The position numbers and the translations under genes were made by a program. This document shows positions 23,664-35,429 of a stretch of 64,000 bases of DNA, piece by piece. Positions within the stretch are counted from its first letter, which is position 1. Each line of letters starts with the position of its first letter. The stretch lies in assembly GCA_009767595.1 (NCBI GenBank), contig VSDK01027860.1, positions 365,701 through 429,700 on the forward strand, read 5' to 3'. The DNA is from Symbiodinium kawagutii (Eukaryota > Sar > Dinophyceae > Suessiales > Symbiodiniaceae). The notes under the pieces were generated by a model, which searched no databases, was not told the origin of the DNA, and was given only the letters and a program-made list of their open reading frames with translations.

Positions 23664-24405
23664 GTCCTGTGCGCAATGGTAGTCGCAAACTATGGGAACG
23701 CAGAAATCGCATTTGCGAGTTGGCTCCCACTTCTTGAGCACCGCCTGTCCAAAGGGTGTGTTGAGCAATTCGTCCAGCTCGCGATCACTCAACTCCTGCT
23801 TGTTGAACTTCAGTGCTTCCAAACTTGGCCACTCTGTGAAATCCAAATGCTTCCTCTGCTGCCAATCCTTCCTCGATGGAAAGAAGTTGTTGATGAAGAT
23901 TTCCTGTTTAGATCGCCAGTGATGCGGAGCTTTGCAGGACGAGTAAACTCCGAAGCCAAAGTTCGAATCAATCTGCGGCGACATGCTCGCCCACACCGTT
24001 CTGGAGGAGGTTATCTTTCTGAAGCCCTGATTGCAAGGAACTAGATCTGATCTTGGAAGAACCCAAGTTGAAACAAAATCAAATCACGGCCAGCGTGCGA
24101 GACATAAAGGGAGGTGGGTTATTTGTGAGGATGGGACTTGAATGGACACCTTTCAAGATGACAGCATTTCAGTTATACGTACAATGCACGGATCTGCATG
24201 GAGCTCCACGTTCCACTGCCTCTTCGTCGGTGTAGTGGAACACCACATAGTCATCCGTCTTGTCGAACCCGCGCTTCGGAAGCTCTTTCACAGGATCGTC
24301 GCAAGCACGGACATCAATGGCATAAGCCCACATAGTGATCTTGTCTCCGTCGGGCAACGTCACTGTCATGGTTTCCAAGTCTTTGTCATGCTGGTAGCGC
24401 TGGTC
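23664..24405 (-). CDS. ART-like domain, two exons, copy U2
   Basis: Exon a is 24405..24217 (189 nt) and exon b 24026..23664 (363 nt); the intron is 190 nt, GT-AG, phase 0. VVFHYTDEEA, MWASMS, FGFGVYSSCK and CDFCVPIVCDYH are present. The TGA that follows exon b in the other copies is a CGA here, so this copy stays open further. That fits exon b ending at the preceding CAG in all copies. The module containing it has no ankyrin exons. Confidence 0.65.
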
Positions 24406-24566
24406 CTGCCAAGGTGCGGCATTTCGGTCTGTTTACTAAGTCTCATGAACATGATTTCAGATATAAGCGCGTATATAACATACACGTTCAATATCTGTCA
24501 TCATCTGTCATTTCTTGCTGATTCTATCGCTACATCTTGGGCGCTGCCCTGCCTGTAGAAGATCAC

Positions 24567-24710
24567 CTTCATAATAGGTTTGGCTTCCAAAATAACTCGT
24601 GACCTCTGGACCCTCTGGCGCGTTCTCACTGCCGTCTGGGCCCTCTGCTACTTTCTCACTGGTGACGTCTGGATCCAGTGCTGTGCTGCGATTTTCAACG
24701 TCTGGACCCT
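24567..24710 (-). CDS. YFGSK exon, copy U2, with expanded acidic repeat
   Basis: It ends TSYFGSQTYYEG at a GTGATC donor. Upstream, the single GPDV of the other copies is expanded into GPDV, DPDV, GPDG and GPEV units separated by short acidic or serine stretches, all in one open frame. The first donor position outside the exon is weaker than in the sister copies. The function of this low-complexity insert is unknown. Confidence 0.4.
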
Positions 24711-26746
24711 TTGCTGCGGTGCCATGGCTCTCAACTGCACCCATCGTTGAACCTATTCTTGGAGCTGTTGCGTCCGGTTGGGATCTGTTGCTCCACTACA
24801 TGTTTATGCTTAGGTGTGCGATTTCGACACCTTCATCCGAGAAAAAAAATCCAACCCCCTCCCAAAAAATCCAAGTTCCAGTCTACAGTGCTATCACTGC
24901 TCCAAGTATCTCCAAGTCCTAAAGTCAGTACTACCTCAAAATTAGAATCAAACAAACATATTTTCGAGCTCGACTCTTTGAAGCGAGTCTTCAGCTCAGA
25001 CTGGGTAGGAGAGCTCATGAATTTGGGGTTCAAATTGTTCCTGTGAAGCTGTTAAGGGTCTGAGGCTGTACGGCTTCGTGCTCTTTCCCCACACATGTCT
25101 TGATCCACAGAAAGGACTGCAGTCAAAGTGAAGTGCGTTGACAAACTGCAAACATCGCAATGGGCTTGAAGCCTTGAAGACCCTGGACATGACTGTCAAC
25201 TTGAACCTGGCTAACCTTCCCTCTTCAGTCCCCTCACGGACTTTTTAAAGTCTCTGTGCTTTTGCATCGCGGGTCACCCGTGCGGCATGCCCCGCGTGGG
25301 GCGCAAGTTGTTGTTGCGGCCTGTGGCACGCCTTCTGCGTGGAGTGAGACAAGCACATACGCATGAACACCATCATCCTGAAACTCAGGATGAAGTCTTG
25401 CAAGGGACATACACCCTTTGATCCCATCTATTCCAGCATGATGTCATTGCAAATGCAGGTACATAGATGGTGCTTCAGGGCACCATTGTGCTTCGGCGAA
25501 GGTGTCAGACTGCAGTGCACCTGCAGGGTGGGTGGACGGGAGGGTCCCAGAGACTCTTTGAGGCGGAAACAAGTTGGGTTACCCAAATCACAAAAACTGA
25601 CCATGTTTTTCATCAGCATTTGACCTCAGTTAGCTTTTCAGAATCAAATTGATCTTGGGTAGGGCACCCCTGTATCCCGGATGCTTCAAACTCCGCAAAC
25701 TCTGCCAATCAAAATTCAGCAGCCAAACGAAGCAAGAGGATCTACAACCATATGACTGTCAAGCACCATGGGTGGGAAAAACGTGTTTCCGGTCTTGCAA
25801 CACCATTCATCTGTCCACAGTTTGCTTATGCAGGCGTAGAAGTTGGGACATTTTGCCAAAGTGGTGGGGATTTAGGGAACCTACATCTTCAGTCAGCTGA
25901 TTTAATTGGATCTAGTATTGCCATAGAGTTGGGACTCAATTTAGAGGAAGGGATGGAGTAAGTCATCGATAACGACTTGCAGGGGCAACTAGTGTTTCGA
26001 ATCCGCTGCGAACATCTTTAGTCAGCTGATCTAGGATTGCCCGAAAAAACTGGACTCAAAAGGCCTAAGTACACCTCTCTTTATCAATTATTACCAGTAT
26101 TTGGCATTGATGTCATGATTAACATTGACAAGCATCTCCGTCAATATGACCCCGCGAAAAATGCGTGCTCTAAGCTCCAGGCACTTAGCGCGAAGCCTTC
26201 AGCGCGCTCGTTGCAACATGATCAACTCGGCATGTGAATTTTGGAAGCAAAAAACAACTTGTTTCAAGCCTGAAACATCTACACGCATATTGGTATGGTC
26301 AGCCATTCATTCTTGAGAAGCTTGTGCGCCTCTCCTTCATCTCGACTTAAAGGCTTCACGGCGTGAGTGATTCGCAATTGCTTCTTAATAGACTTGGGTA
26401 GTATTGTAATCTTGTTGTTACACATGCTGCGACCGCATTGTCTGGGTATTGAATGGTTTTGATGTGCAAAGTATGTGCATATATGCGCACGGTACAGAAA
26501 TACAATTCAAATACAACTCGAGTCAGGACAAAACCCACCTGTTTGTCTGAAATATGGCGCAACTCGGTTGCTCATCAGCAATTCCTTGATGAGAACCGAG
26601 TTTCCTCTCGTGTTAGTGCCTAAAGCTTGGTCTCGCGAGACTTCTTGCAATGGACTGAAATATTATTTGTGATCACAGCCTTTCACGGCAGACTGAAATC
26701 CATTGAACATGCGCCCTTTCATCACCAGCAACTCCTTGAATGATGC

Positions 26747-27575
26747 CTGTGCAGCCAGGCAGCGTTTTTCAGAACCTGGATTATCTCACAATGTCCTCCT
26801 TCTTCGGCTATGTCCAGCGAAGTGCGTCCTGAGAGTCGACACCAGCCCACCTACGTAGAAAGCTCATTTCAGGACTGCACACAGCGATCATCACAATTGG
26901 CCAAAACCCGGCCAATTGCTCTCACATCAGTTGGATCAAAGAATGACTGGAGATCCGGAGGCCCATCTTCCTGGGCCCCAGACCATTGTCGTTCTTGATG
27001 TCCAAAGCTGCTCTGGCCGCCAGCAACAGCCGGACGACTTCCTGGTGGCCATTTTTGGCTGCCAGAAGCAGCGGAGTTTGGCCTTGGTGAAGAGGTGCTC
27101 AAATGTCAAAGGCTGTTGGGACCGTTATTTCTCATCTCCTTGGGCACCCTGACTCCGCCTGTCCTTCACGTCAACCTTGGCCTTGGCCGCCAAGAGGCAG
27201 CGCACTGCCTCCGCCTGGCCGTGCCGCGCCGCGCATTGCAGGGGCGTCTGGCCTCGGCGCAGGGCTGGGCAGAGCCGTGGCAGGCGCTTCCCTGGAAACA
27301 GCGAGGCACCCGGCGTATGCCATCCAGGGTGTTGGGATCAGCAGCGGCGGCAAGGAGGACTTCACAAACATCGACATGGCCATGTAGTGCGACATGATGC
27401 AATGCTGTCCGACCTGGGTGCCATGCTCGACGGTGGCTGTGCCAAGCCCAGCTCGGCCATGCCGCTGGGTAGCCGGACCCAAGCTGTCGCGGAGGTGCAC
27501 CGCGGCCGGGTCCTCGCGGAGGAGGCTGCGCACCGCAGGGAGGTCGCCGTCGCTGGCCGCGTCGACAATGGTCTT
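26747..27575 (-). CDS. Ankyrin-repeat region, five exons, copy U3
   Basis: Exons are about 27575..27479, 27413..27321 (93 nt), 27252..27148 (105 nt), 27082..26984 (99 nt) and 26828..26747. Cores are DAASDGDLPAVRSLLREDP, GRTALHHVALHGH, GQTPLQCAARHGQ and GQTPLLLAAKNGHQ, then LDIAEEGGHCEIIQVLKNAAW. The second exon appears to end at a GC donor (GATG|GCATAC), the last at another (CACAG|GCATC). All other junctions are G|GT...AG|G, phase 1. Confidence 0.8.
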
Positions 27576-29839
27576 CCCCCGCTCAGTGCCTCGGCGCTGA
27601 CATGGCTCAGCGGCGTGTCAATGGGGGAGCTGGTGGAGCAAAGGTGGTGACCAGCAATTTTCATCAATTTTCACGTTGTTTGACTGGACATGTTAAGCAA
27701 ATCCAATGACTTGGCAGAAAACAGTGGCTTCATCTAAGGAAAGGGATCTTACATCAATCGCATCAATAGAAGGACCAACATTTGGAGAGTGTGTCAAGCC
27801 TATGATTCTATGTCTGGCGCTGTCACACGGCTCCCTTTTACATTGATGGGAGAGCACACTGAACTTCAACTGTAGCAATCACCCTTTATCCTTTAAGGGA
27901 CGGGCGGATTCACTCCCCAGCGGATTTTGTTTTTTGACACTTCTCATGCGAGAGTCGCGAATCCGATGCTAGCATATGTATACATGTGTGTGTGTGTGTA
28001 CTTGGACGGCCACATCTCACTTGGACATCGCAAATCGAAGCATTCTGCAGATTCAAAGGTCTGGGCGATTGGTTGATGGTGGCGCAAGACGAAGCATTAT
28101 GGATGCACTACTTGGATGATTTTGTGACGTTTCCTTGTCTCGGCGTTGACTTTGTTCAATTAGTTTCGTCTCACCTTCCTGCGCCCTAAATTTGGGCTGC
28201 CTCCGGGTTTGCAGGATCTGATCTGATCTGATCTGTTGTGTATATGCATGATGACTAAATATATTTTCAAATATATATGCCTTGACCACCAGCATAGTAT
28301 ATACTATGGTTTACTGACTCATGAGTTTGTTATGATTTGAGATTGAACCCTTTCTAGGATCTCAATATGGTCTAATAAAAAAAACCTAGTGGTAGTGGGC
28401 AAATCCACATGAGAGGTGTCTGCCCCCTGAGCAAAACTGGCCCAACCATAGATCAACCAAACAATGCCAATGCCTATTACCATGCATTTCTCATACAAAC
28501 ATCTAAGTTCTATACCTGGGCCACCAGGTACCAAGGGCGACAGGAGTACATATACAGGGTTTCACGACATTATATAGTCTTTCTACATCCCCATAGTTTT
28601 AGGGTCGTTGGCCCCTGGGGCCAATGAATTTCAACCGTAAGAACCACCCTAAGCACTGATGGATTGACTCCCGAAAGAAAATGGGCCCGGGAACGAGAAA
28701 CACCTAAAACAGGGCAGTGGACCCAACCCTTAAACATGCATGGACGGTCATGCATTTGGATGAAGAGGCAAGAGTCGAAGTTCCCCTTGTGCACTCTCCC
28801 CAAGTCGTGTTTTTCAAGGCAGACACGGGCCAAACATGAAGGTGAAAACAGGGGTTCATAGTAATTACTGATCTGAAGTTTTCAATACATCAAAGATTAC
28901 TTCATAGCGCAATTTGGTTTACCACGCTCAATCACGAACTGTGTCAAGGTTATTGGCTCATGGCCTTCGCAAGGCACAAGTACACCAATCACTTGAAAGT
29001 CCCTATTTTTCTCTCTCAGTCACCATCCCCGAGGTTCAGCGGAGCTAAAGGCGAGTAGGTTTATTCCTGTTTTGCTTGGGGGGCTAATCTGTCAAGTCCT
29101 TGTAGAGGTACCGGGGGGTGACAATCCATTGGCAGAGATGTTGACACGCACTCGTATGAATGCAGTTTTTCAGAGATGGCAATGTTGAGCGAAATGCTTA
29201 GTTTTCTTGCAGGATCCAAAACTTCGCATGCCCTTCAAATGGTCACACCTTTGATCCCAAAGATGACAAACGTGCCGAACAATCCTGTAATCATCGGTTG
29301 GACGCTTTTCTCAGCAACTCTCCAAAAAGATCCAAGATGTTTCAGCTTGAATACTATTCCGCATCAATGGCTTGAAAGTCATCCCCTCGATTTTGCCGCG
29401 TGTTCAAAAAACATCATGTATTGTGAAATTACCAAGTTGCAACAAACCCAACCCTCCCGACCCTGAAGGGGGAAAAAAAACGTCAGAACAGAGAATTGGG
29501 ATGCCCACGAAGCATGTCCTAAGCAAAGAGTACAGATGTTGAAATCTTTTGTCCGGAACCGTCTGGTTCATAATGCATTAATGGGAGCTTTAAGAGTCGC
29601 GACACTTTAAACGTTGAACTTCCGAGGTCCCGAGCATGACGCAGCCGCGTTTGCATAATCAACTGCCTGAGCCGCAACTGGATCCAAATGCTCAAAGAAA
29701 AACATGCGAAAAGTTTCAATTCATATCAGTTCCTAAATCCCCTTGCACGTGTAAAGAACACAGTTAACCGAAACTCAAGCCCACCCTCTCCATATCAGGG
29801 CCATGCTACGAGTCGTCGCCGCCGCCGCCGAAACACCTC

Positions 29840-29987
29840 AAGGATCAGTCCTGAAGGGTCACTCGCGTTGCACATCTGCAACTCCCATCTCCCTTGTTGC
29901 TGCAGCGCCGTTTTCTCGAACTTGAGAACGGTCCAAACATCACGCCAGCTGGGCTCTTTCTCCTCAAATTTGTTGTAGCCAGCACGC
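29840..29987 (-). CDS. Trp-rich exon (YNKFEE type), copy U3
   Basis: Acceptor CAG at 29988-29990, then AGYNKFEEKEPSWRDVW, WELQMCNAS and LILE, over 148 nt. A GT directly after CTTGAG could be the donor. A CGG/CGA run downstream (RRRRRR if read through) is specific to this copy and is probably intronic or a slipped repeat. Confidence 0.6.
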
Positions 29988-30908
29988 CTGCCATGCGAAC
30001 CACTATGCAGCAGGGTAAGTACAGAGAATTCCTGTGACTGGCTTGGCTTCACATCAGCTGAAGGTTTGCCTGTACCACAACTTGTGTAATTTTGTTTACC
30101 CGACCACGGTCTTTGCATGCGTCCCGAACTGCTGTCTGCTTGTACCATAAAGTTGCCAGGTTGCTAGGGGAGTGTTCTTTGGGTTTGCTGGCATGAGCTT
30201 TATGACTAGGTTCCCCTCCGAATGCGAACACAAAGGTGAGAAGTGTAACCCACGGATCACGTGCCAAAAAAAAATCATGTACAATATTTCATTAGTGGAA
30301 AATAGTGGGGGGAAATCATTAAAACCTGTTTAGCATCGGACTTGAAACGGTCACTTGAAATCTCCTCTTTCCATCAAGCCTGGTCTTGCCATTGTCCATC
30401 ATGCCTGCAAAGGTGTCTTTTCTCATCACATCCTGACGTGCTCATGTTGGGCCACTCTCTAGGGACCGTCTGCTGATTCAAAAAGTAGAAAAACAAAAAA
30501 GCTACCCACGCCAATCAAAACCTTCAAAAATAACAGGTTGGCCGAAAACCTCATGCTTTGAAAAAATCCTGTGTTTCCAGTTTGGCGCATCACCACCATT
30601 CAAAAACCAATGGGAGTAGGACCGGTTCAGTACGGGTTTGGAAAAGCCAGGTTTTTGATCAAACATTCATGTTTTTCTGCCAAGCAGTAAATTTGTACAT
30701 GCAAACGATGGGTTGAGCACAGGTTCAGTCCCAAACGCGAGAAAAACCAACATCACGAAGCCACACGAAATGCCAAAAATCCGATGTTTTCGGGATCCAT
30801 CTTTTCTTTTTAAGGGGTTGCATGCAAAATCCAAGGTTCTGAGCTGAACACTTCACTTCTAAAGGGTTTTGAAAATTGGGGTATGTACAGTTGACGTTGA
30901 TCCTTTCA

Positions 30909-31654
30909 GTCCTGCGCGGAATGGTAGTCACAGACTATAGGCACGCAAAAATCGCATTTCCGAGTTGGCTCCCACTTCTCGAGGATCGCCTTTCCAAATG
31001 GCGTGTTGAGCAATTCGTCCAGCTCGCGATCACTCAACTCCGGCTTGTTGAACTTCAGTGCCTCCGAACTTGGCCATTCTGTGAAATCCAAGTGTTTTCT
31101 CTGCTGCCAATCCTTCTTTGATGGAAAAAAGTTGTTGATGAATATCTCCTTTTTGGATCGCCACTGATGCGGAGCTTTCCGGGCTGAGTAGACTCCAAAG
31201 CCAAAGTTCGAATCGATCTGTGGGGACAAACTGGCCCAAACTTCTTTGGAGGAGGTTATGTTGTCAAAGCCCTGATCGCGACGGCAAACAAACAAAATCC
31301 AATCTCTCAGCAAAACCAATCTGAGACAGAATCAATTCTCTGCGAATGTGCATCAAATGTGCGAGCAAAACGGAGGTGTGTGATTTGTGACGATTGAATG
31401 GACACCAAATAAAATGATTGCATACATCCACATACTAATTACAATTACATAGCGCGTAGTCCCACTGCCTCTTTATCGGTGTAGTGGAACACCACATAGT
31501 CATCCGTCTTGTTGAACCCGCGCTCCGGGAGCTCTTTCACAGGATCGTGGCAAGCACGGACATCAATGGCATAAGCCCACATGGTGATTCGGTCTCCGTT
31601 GCGCAACGTCACTGTCACCGTTTCCAAGTCCGTGCCATGCTTGTAGCGCTGGTC
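30909..31654 (-). CDS. ART-like domain, two exons, copy U3
   Basis: Exon a is 31654..31466 (189 nt) and exon b 31271..30909 (363 nt); the intron is 194 nt, GT-AG, phase 0. Motifs are VVFHYTDKEA at the end of exon a, then VWASLS, FGFGVYSARKAPHQW, EIFINNFFPSKKDW and CDFCVPIVCDYH. The reading frame is open throughout, and most differences from the other copies are at third codon positions or are conservative. Confidence 0.65.
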
Positions 31655-31867
31655 CTGCCAAGGTGCCACCTTGCCGTCTGTTTTGCAAAGTCCAATGAAC
31701 ATATATATGCAAAACATAGAAATAGATACACATAAACATCATCAAATTCTCTCTTCATCATTATATTTAGAACATGTACTTGAACATGTTATGTGTGCAC
31801 TGCGCACCTGTCTTTTCTTTCCGATTCTATCCCTGCAGCTTGCACTGCCCCGCCTTCAGAAGCTCAC

Positions 31868-31913
31868 CTTCATAATAAATCTTGCTCCCAAAATACTTGG
31901 TGACGTCTGGGCC
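31868..31913 (-). CDS. YFGSK exon, copy U3
   Basis: This 46-nt exon reads GPDVTKYFGSKIYYEG, with an ATGAG acceptor and GTGAGC donor. It matches U4 in length and in all but one residue. Confidence 0.5.
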
Positions 31914-34250
31914 CTCATGGCTCTGAGGTAAACCCATTTTGCGACTGGTGTGTCCTGTTGCGACTTGTCGGTTCACTACATGTGATGTCGAGGTATTGGT
32001 TGATTGACCTCATCTATGATGAAACAGCCTCCAAACCACTCCACTGCTCCCATTGTCAAAGTTGATGCTGCAGCAACTGAACCTTAAAAAGAACCAGTTT
32101 CTTTACAATAGGGCTCCATTTCTTGGGGGTAAGCCCGCCCCTAAGCCTCACGGGCTTCACATCAATTGTTCTGATCATTGTTGATTTCTTGAACTCAGCT
32201 TTACGCATTGCTGTGCCGCTGTTCGAGTCTTGATGCCGGAATGTGGCCAAAGTGAAGCGAGGTGACAAACCACAGAGACCCGCATTGTTTGAAGCCTTGA
32301 AGGTCCACACGTAGCGGCGCAGTGTGAACTTGGCTTGCAATTCAGCAACCTGAAATGTTTTCTTTTGCGGCCCCCTCATGGAGTTTTTACAGTCTCTCTG
32401 CTTTTGCATCACGGGTCATCCGCGCAACACAGGTGGGGGCCAACGGTTATTGCATCCTGAGGGACGCCTGCTACGTCGGGTGAGCCATTAGATCAAGTTT
32501 GAAATGGTTTCAAGAACAAGAGCGCACACATGAACACGATCATCCATCATCCTGAAATTCAGCAGAAGTCTGCAAGGGCAAAAAACACTTATCTTCCTGT
32601 GCCACTTTGATCCAATCTATTCCAGGATGGTGTCGCTGCAAATGCAGGTACATGAAGCATGCTTCTGGGCACTATTTCAACCTAGTTTCTTCCAAATTGC
32701 AGTGCTTTGGCAAAGGTGTCACATTGCAGTTGGCCCCAGGGTGGGTGAGTCCCACAAGAAGGCAACTCTTGAGGTGCGCACGATCCCTGACCTAGTCATC
32801 CACCATTCCATGGCTTCCACCACAAAAACAGTGTCTGATTGAGCAACAGTCGCAGTAAAAACCATCAAGCCAAGGCTGCCGGAAACCCAAGGCTCACAAG
32901 TCCCAACAAAAGACCCGACTAAAAGCCCTGCTATGACCATCTCTCCGAATTAAATCGAATTAACGCAGAGGATGCTCCTCCCCAAAAACTGACTTACTTA
33001 TGTTATGTAAGTTATCATGTTATACCTCCAAGCTGTTGATGTGCTTGGACGCAGTGGTACTTCGATCACCACACCGACAGACACGATTGGTCAAATTGGC
33101 TTTTGTCATCCTGCAGGTATGCATTGAAATGAACAAATGGGCAATTCACTAAACACAAGAGTTTGCGAAAAGATGCGAAAAGAAACTGAAACACAATTGA
33201 GTTGTGGTTTTTGTTCCCTTAAAGACAAAGGACATTATTCACTCCTTCCTCAAAACCTTCCGCCGTGCTTCCGCGGAGGCTTGTTTTGCAAGATTGCTTC
33301 TGCAAGCTTCTGCGGACCAGTTTTGAGGACGTTTGCTTCCGCGACCACAGTGTGAGCGCGGTCTTGGTTCTGGTCAGGGTTCAAGTGTCAGGTTTCATGG
33401 AGCTTTAAACTTGCTTCCGCGACCTTCCGTGAAAAGACTCCTTCCGCGAAGCTTCCGCCGGCTTCCGCGGCTCGAGAAGGGTGCATTTTTCCAATGATAA
33501 TGACCCATCGCAATATTGCGAAAATTAGCGGCATTGAAAACCGAAACTCAAATAGCTTCAGAGAAACAACTGCAGACCACAGGTCCGAAGAGGTGCGGAC
33601 AAGAATGTTCCAACCTGAAGAAAATCACGCTAGCCCGGTAAAAAATTGGAAGGAAAAGGTGAAAGCATGTTCGCTGACCGTGACTGCACCCTCCAGCTGT
33701 TAGGAATTTGCAAAGCCAACATCTGTTGCCATCAGGTGATTATTGTTGACTATGAGGTTTCTCCAATGTGTGCCAGGTTACAGGTTGTAGGCCAATACCC
33801 AGCCACATCATCAAAGTCGGCAAACAAATCACTGCTGGTCACGAACACACAGACTCTTCTTTCAGCGGCACTTCTGTGCAGTTGCTCATGAGTTCTGACC
33901 ATGGATGACATGATATCGTTTGCACAGGCGATGCAAAAATTTTCTCTCAGTCTATAGATGGAGAAGCTGAAAGCTATGAAATTACCATCCTGAATCATCA
34001 GGTCATCCAGCTTTAAATTTGAAGCGGCCACTCCGACGACCTCAGTTTCTTTTTAGAAACAAATGCCGCTTGGGCAGGGCATCTCAACCTAGGATGCTTC
34101 AAACTTCATGCAAACTCTGCCATCTCAAAATCAAGCTGGCAAACGAAGCAAAATCATCTGCAAAGATAAGACTGTCAAACTGTCGAAACATAGGTGGTTT
34201 TCATGTCCAGTGTATTCAAATGTTCCATCAACAGGCCTAAAAAAAGAGTG

Positions 34251-34251
34251 C

Positions 34252-34284
<33 letters not shown>

Positions 34285-34430
34285 CGTGTGTTTGTGTGAT
34301 TTAAAGCTAAATATATGTGTGTAATTGTTTTTAAGCTATAGATGTATATATATACACGTATGTATGTATTTACTTACATTTTAAATATGCATACATAAAT
34401 ATATATATATATATATATTCGTGTTGACAA
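34251..34430. repeat. TA/TG-rich simple repeats
   Basis: (TA)n followed by (TG)n at 34.25-34.30 kb, more TATA runs near 34.34 kb and (TA)n at 34.40-34.42 kb, within an intron of module U4. Confidence 0.8.
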
Positions 34431-35429
34431 TTCAATGAGAGAGCGGTTGATGCACAAGGCACAAAAACTTTGAAACCCACCAGGCAAGGAATGCACATGC
34501 TAGTCAGGACTTCAATAGAAGAGCTATAGAGTAAGCAAATGTACGCAAATGTGAGTAATTGATAACTTTTTTTGAGGTACAAGTCCTTCGAATCTGATGG
34601 GAACGTCTTGAGTCAGCTGACCCAGGATTGCCCAGGAATCTAGACTCAAAAGGATTAATTAAATACGTGAACTGACCCAACTGGGCATTGACTTCATGAT
34701 CAATCATGACATCCGTATCCAGCACCAAAAACGAAGGTCGCGGGCATGTTCGGCACTGAGCTTCAGGCATTCAGCTTGAAGCCTTAAGTGTGCGCAAATC
34801 AGCAACATCACAAACAAATGTTGTGGCTGGAGGTGAGCGATGAAACTTGTTGTGGTTCAAAACCGCACCTGTGTGAATTCTGATGCGTCCAGCAGCATCC
34901 GTCCACAGTTGTTTATCCATAATTAGAATTGAGCATTTCTACCTTGTCTGCATTCTGCCCTTCAAAATATCTGTGTATGTAAATCCATTTGAGCCCGAAA
35001 ACATCTATCAGCGTGCTTGTTTGTGACCCACAGGTGCTTCTTCATAGGCTTACATATAGGTCGAAGTGACTGCCTTCTATACATGTTGGTTTTACCTAGT
35101 CTCGTCTATGACGTGCAGATGTAAAGTATCATATGATTTTTGGTTTTTCTGATATTGTTTGGTATAGCTTGAACAAACGCACATTGACAGTTTTGATCAG
35201 AATAAACTGCAACAGGATTCGTCAGCAGGTGATAAAGATGAGGTTGCACACGGCCTAAAAATGTGTCAGTATCAAGGCAACAACGGTGGCCTCGCGAGTT
35301 GTATTCTGGACCGATGGATTTCTTCTTCCATGTTGTAATCGCAGCCTTCCACTGCAATCCAAAATCAATTGAATGCTTTTCTCATCAACAGCGCCTTGGA
35401 TATCCTTGCATGATGCATGAGCAGCCAAG

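Larger units (their letters stand above)
19560..25620 (-). repeat. Module copy U2 (third module of gene 2; lacks ankyrin exons)
   Basis: Partial module copy. The opening block (25.23 kb), YFGSK exon, both ART-like exons (24.41-23.66 kb) and Trp-rich exon (22.30-22.15 kb) are present. The expected ankyrin region is absent, and its place is taken by an unrelated lysine-rich gene (20.44-21.43 kb). The end-of-module blocks then return at 20.3-19.56 kb. Confidence 0.7.
25620..32755 (-). repeat. Module copy U3 (second module of gene 2)
   Basis: Complete module copy: opening block near 32.38 kb, YFGSK exon, ART-like exons 31.65-30.91 kb, Trp-rich exon 29.99-29.84 kb, ankyrin exons 27.58-26.75 kb, then the conserved blocks at 26.63, 26.2 and 25.66 kb. 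Its lower end is joined to U2 near 25,620, at a different point of the module from the U4/U3 join. Confidence 0.75.

Noticed and set aside
32056..32412. 118-codon minus-strand frame in the module-opening block of U3
   Set aside because: The homologous positions in U2, U4 and U5 contain stops and frameshifts in that frame, so it is more likely intron.
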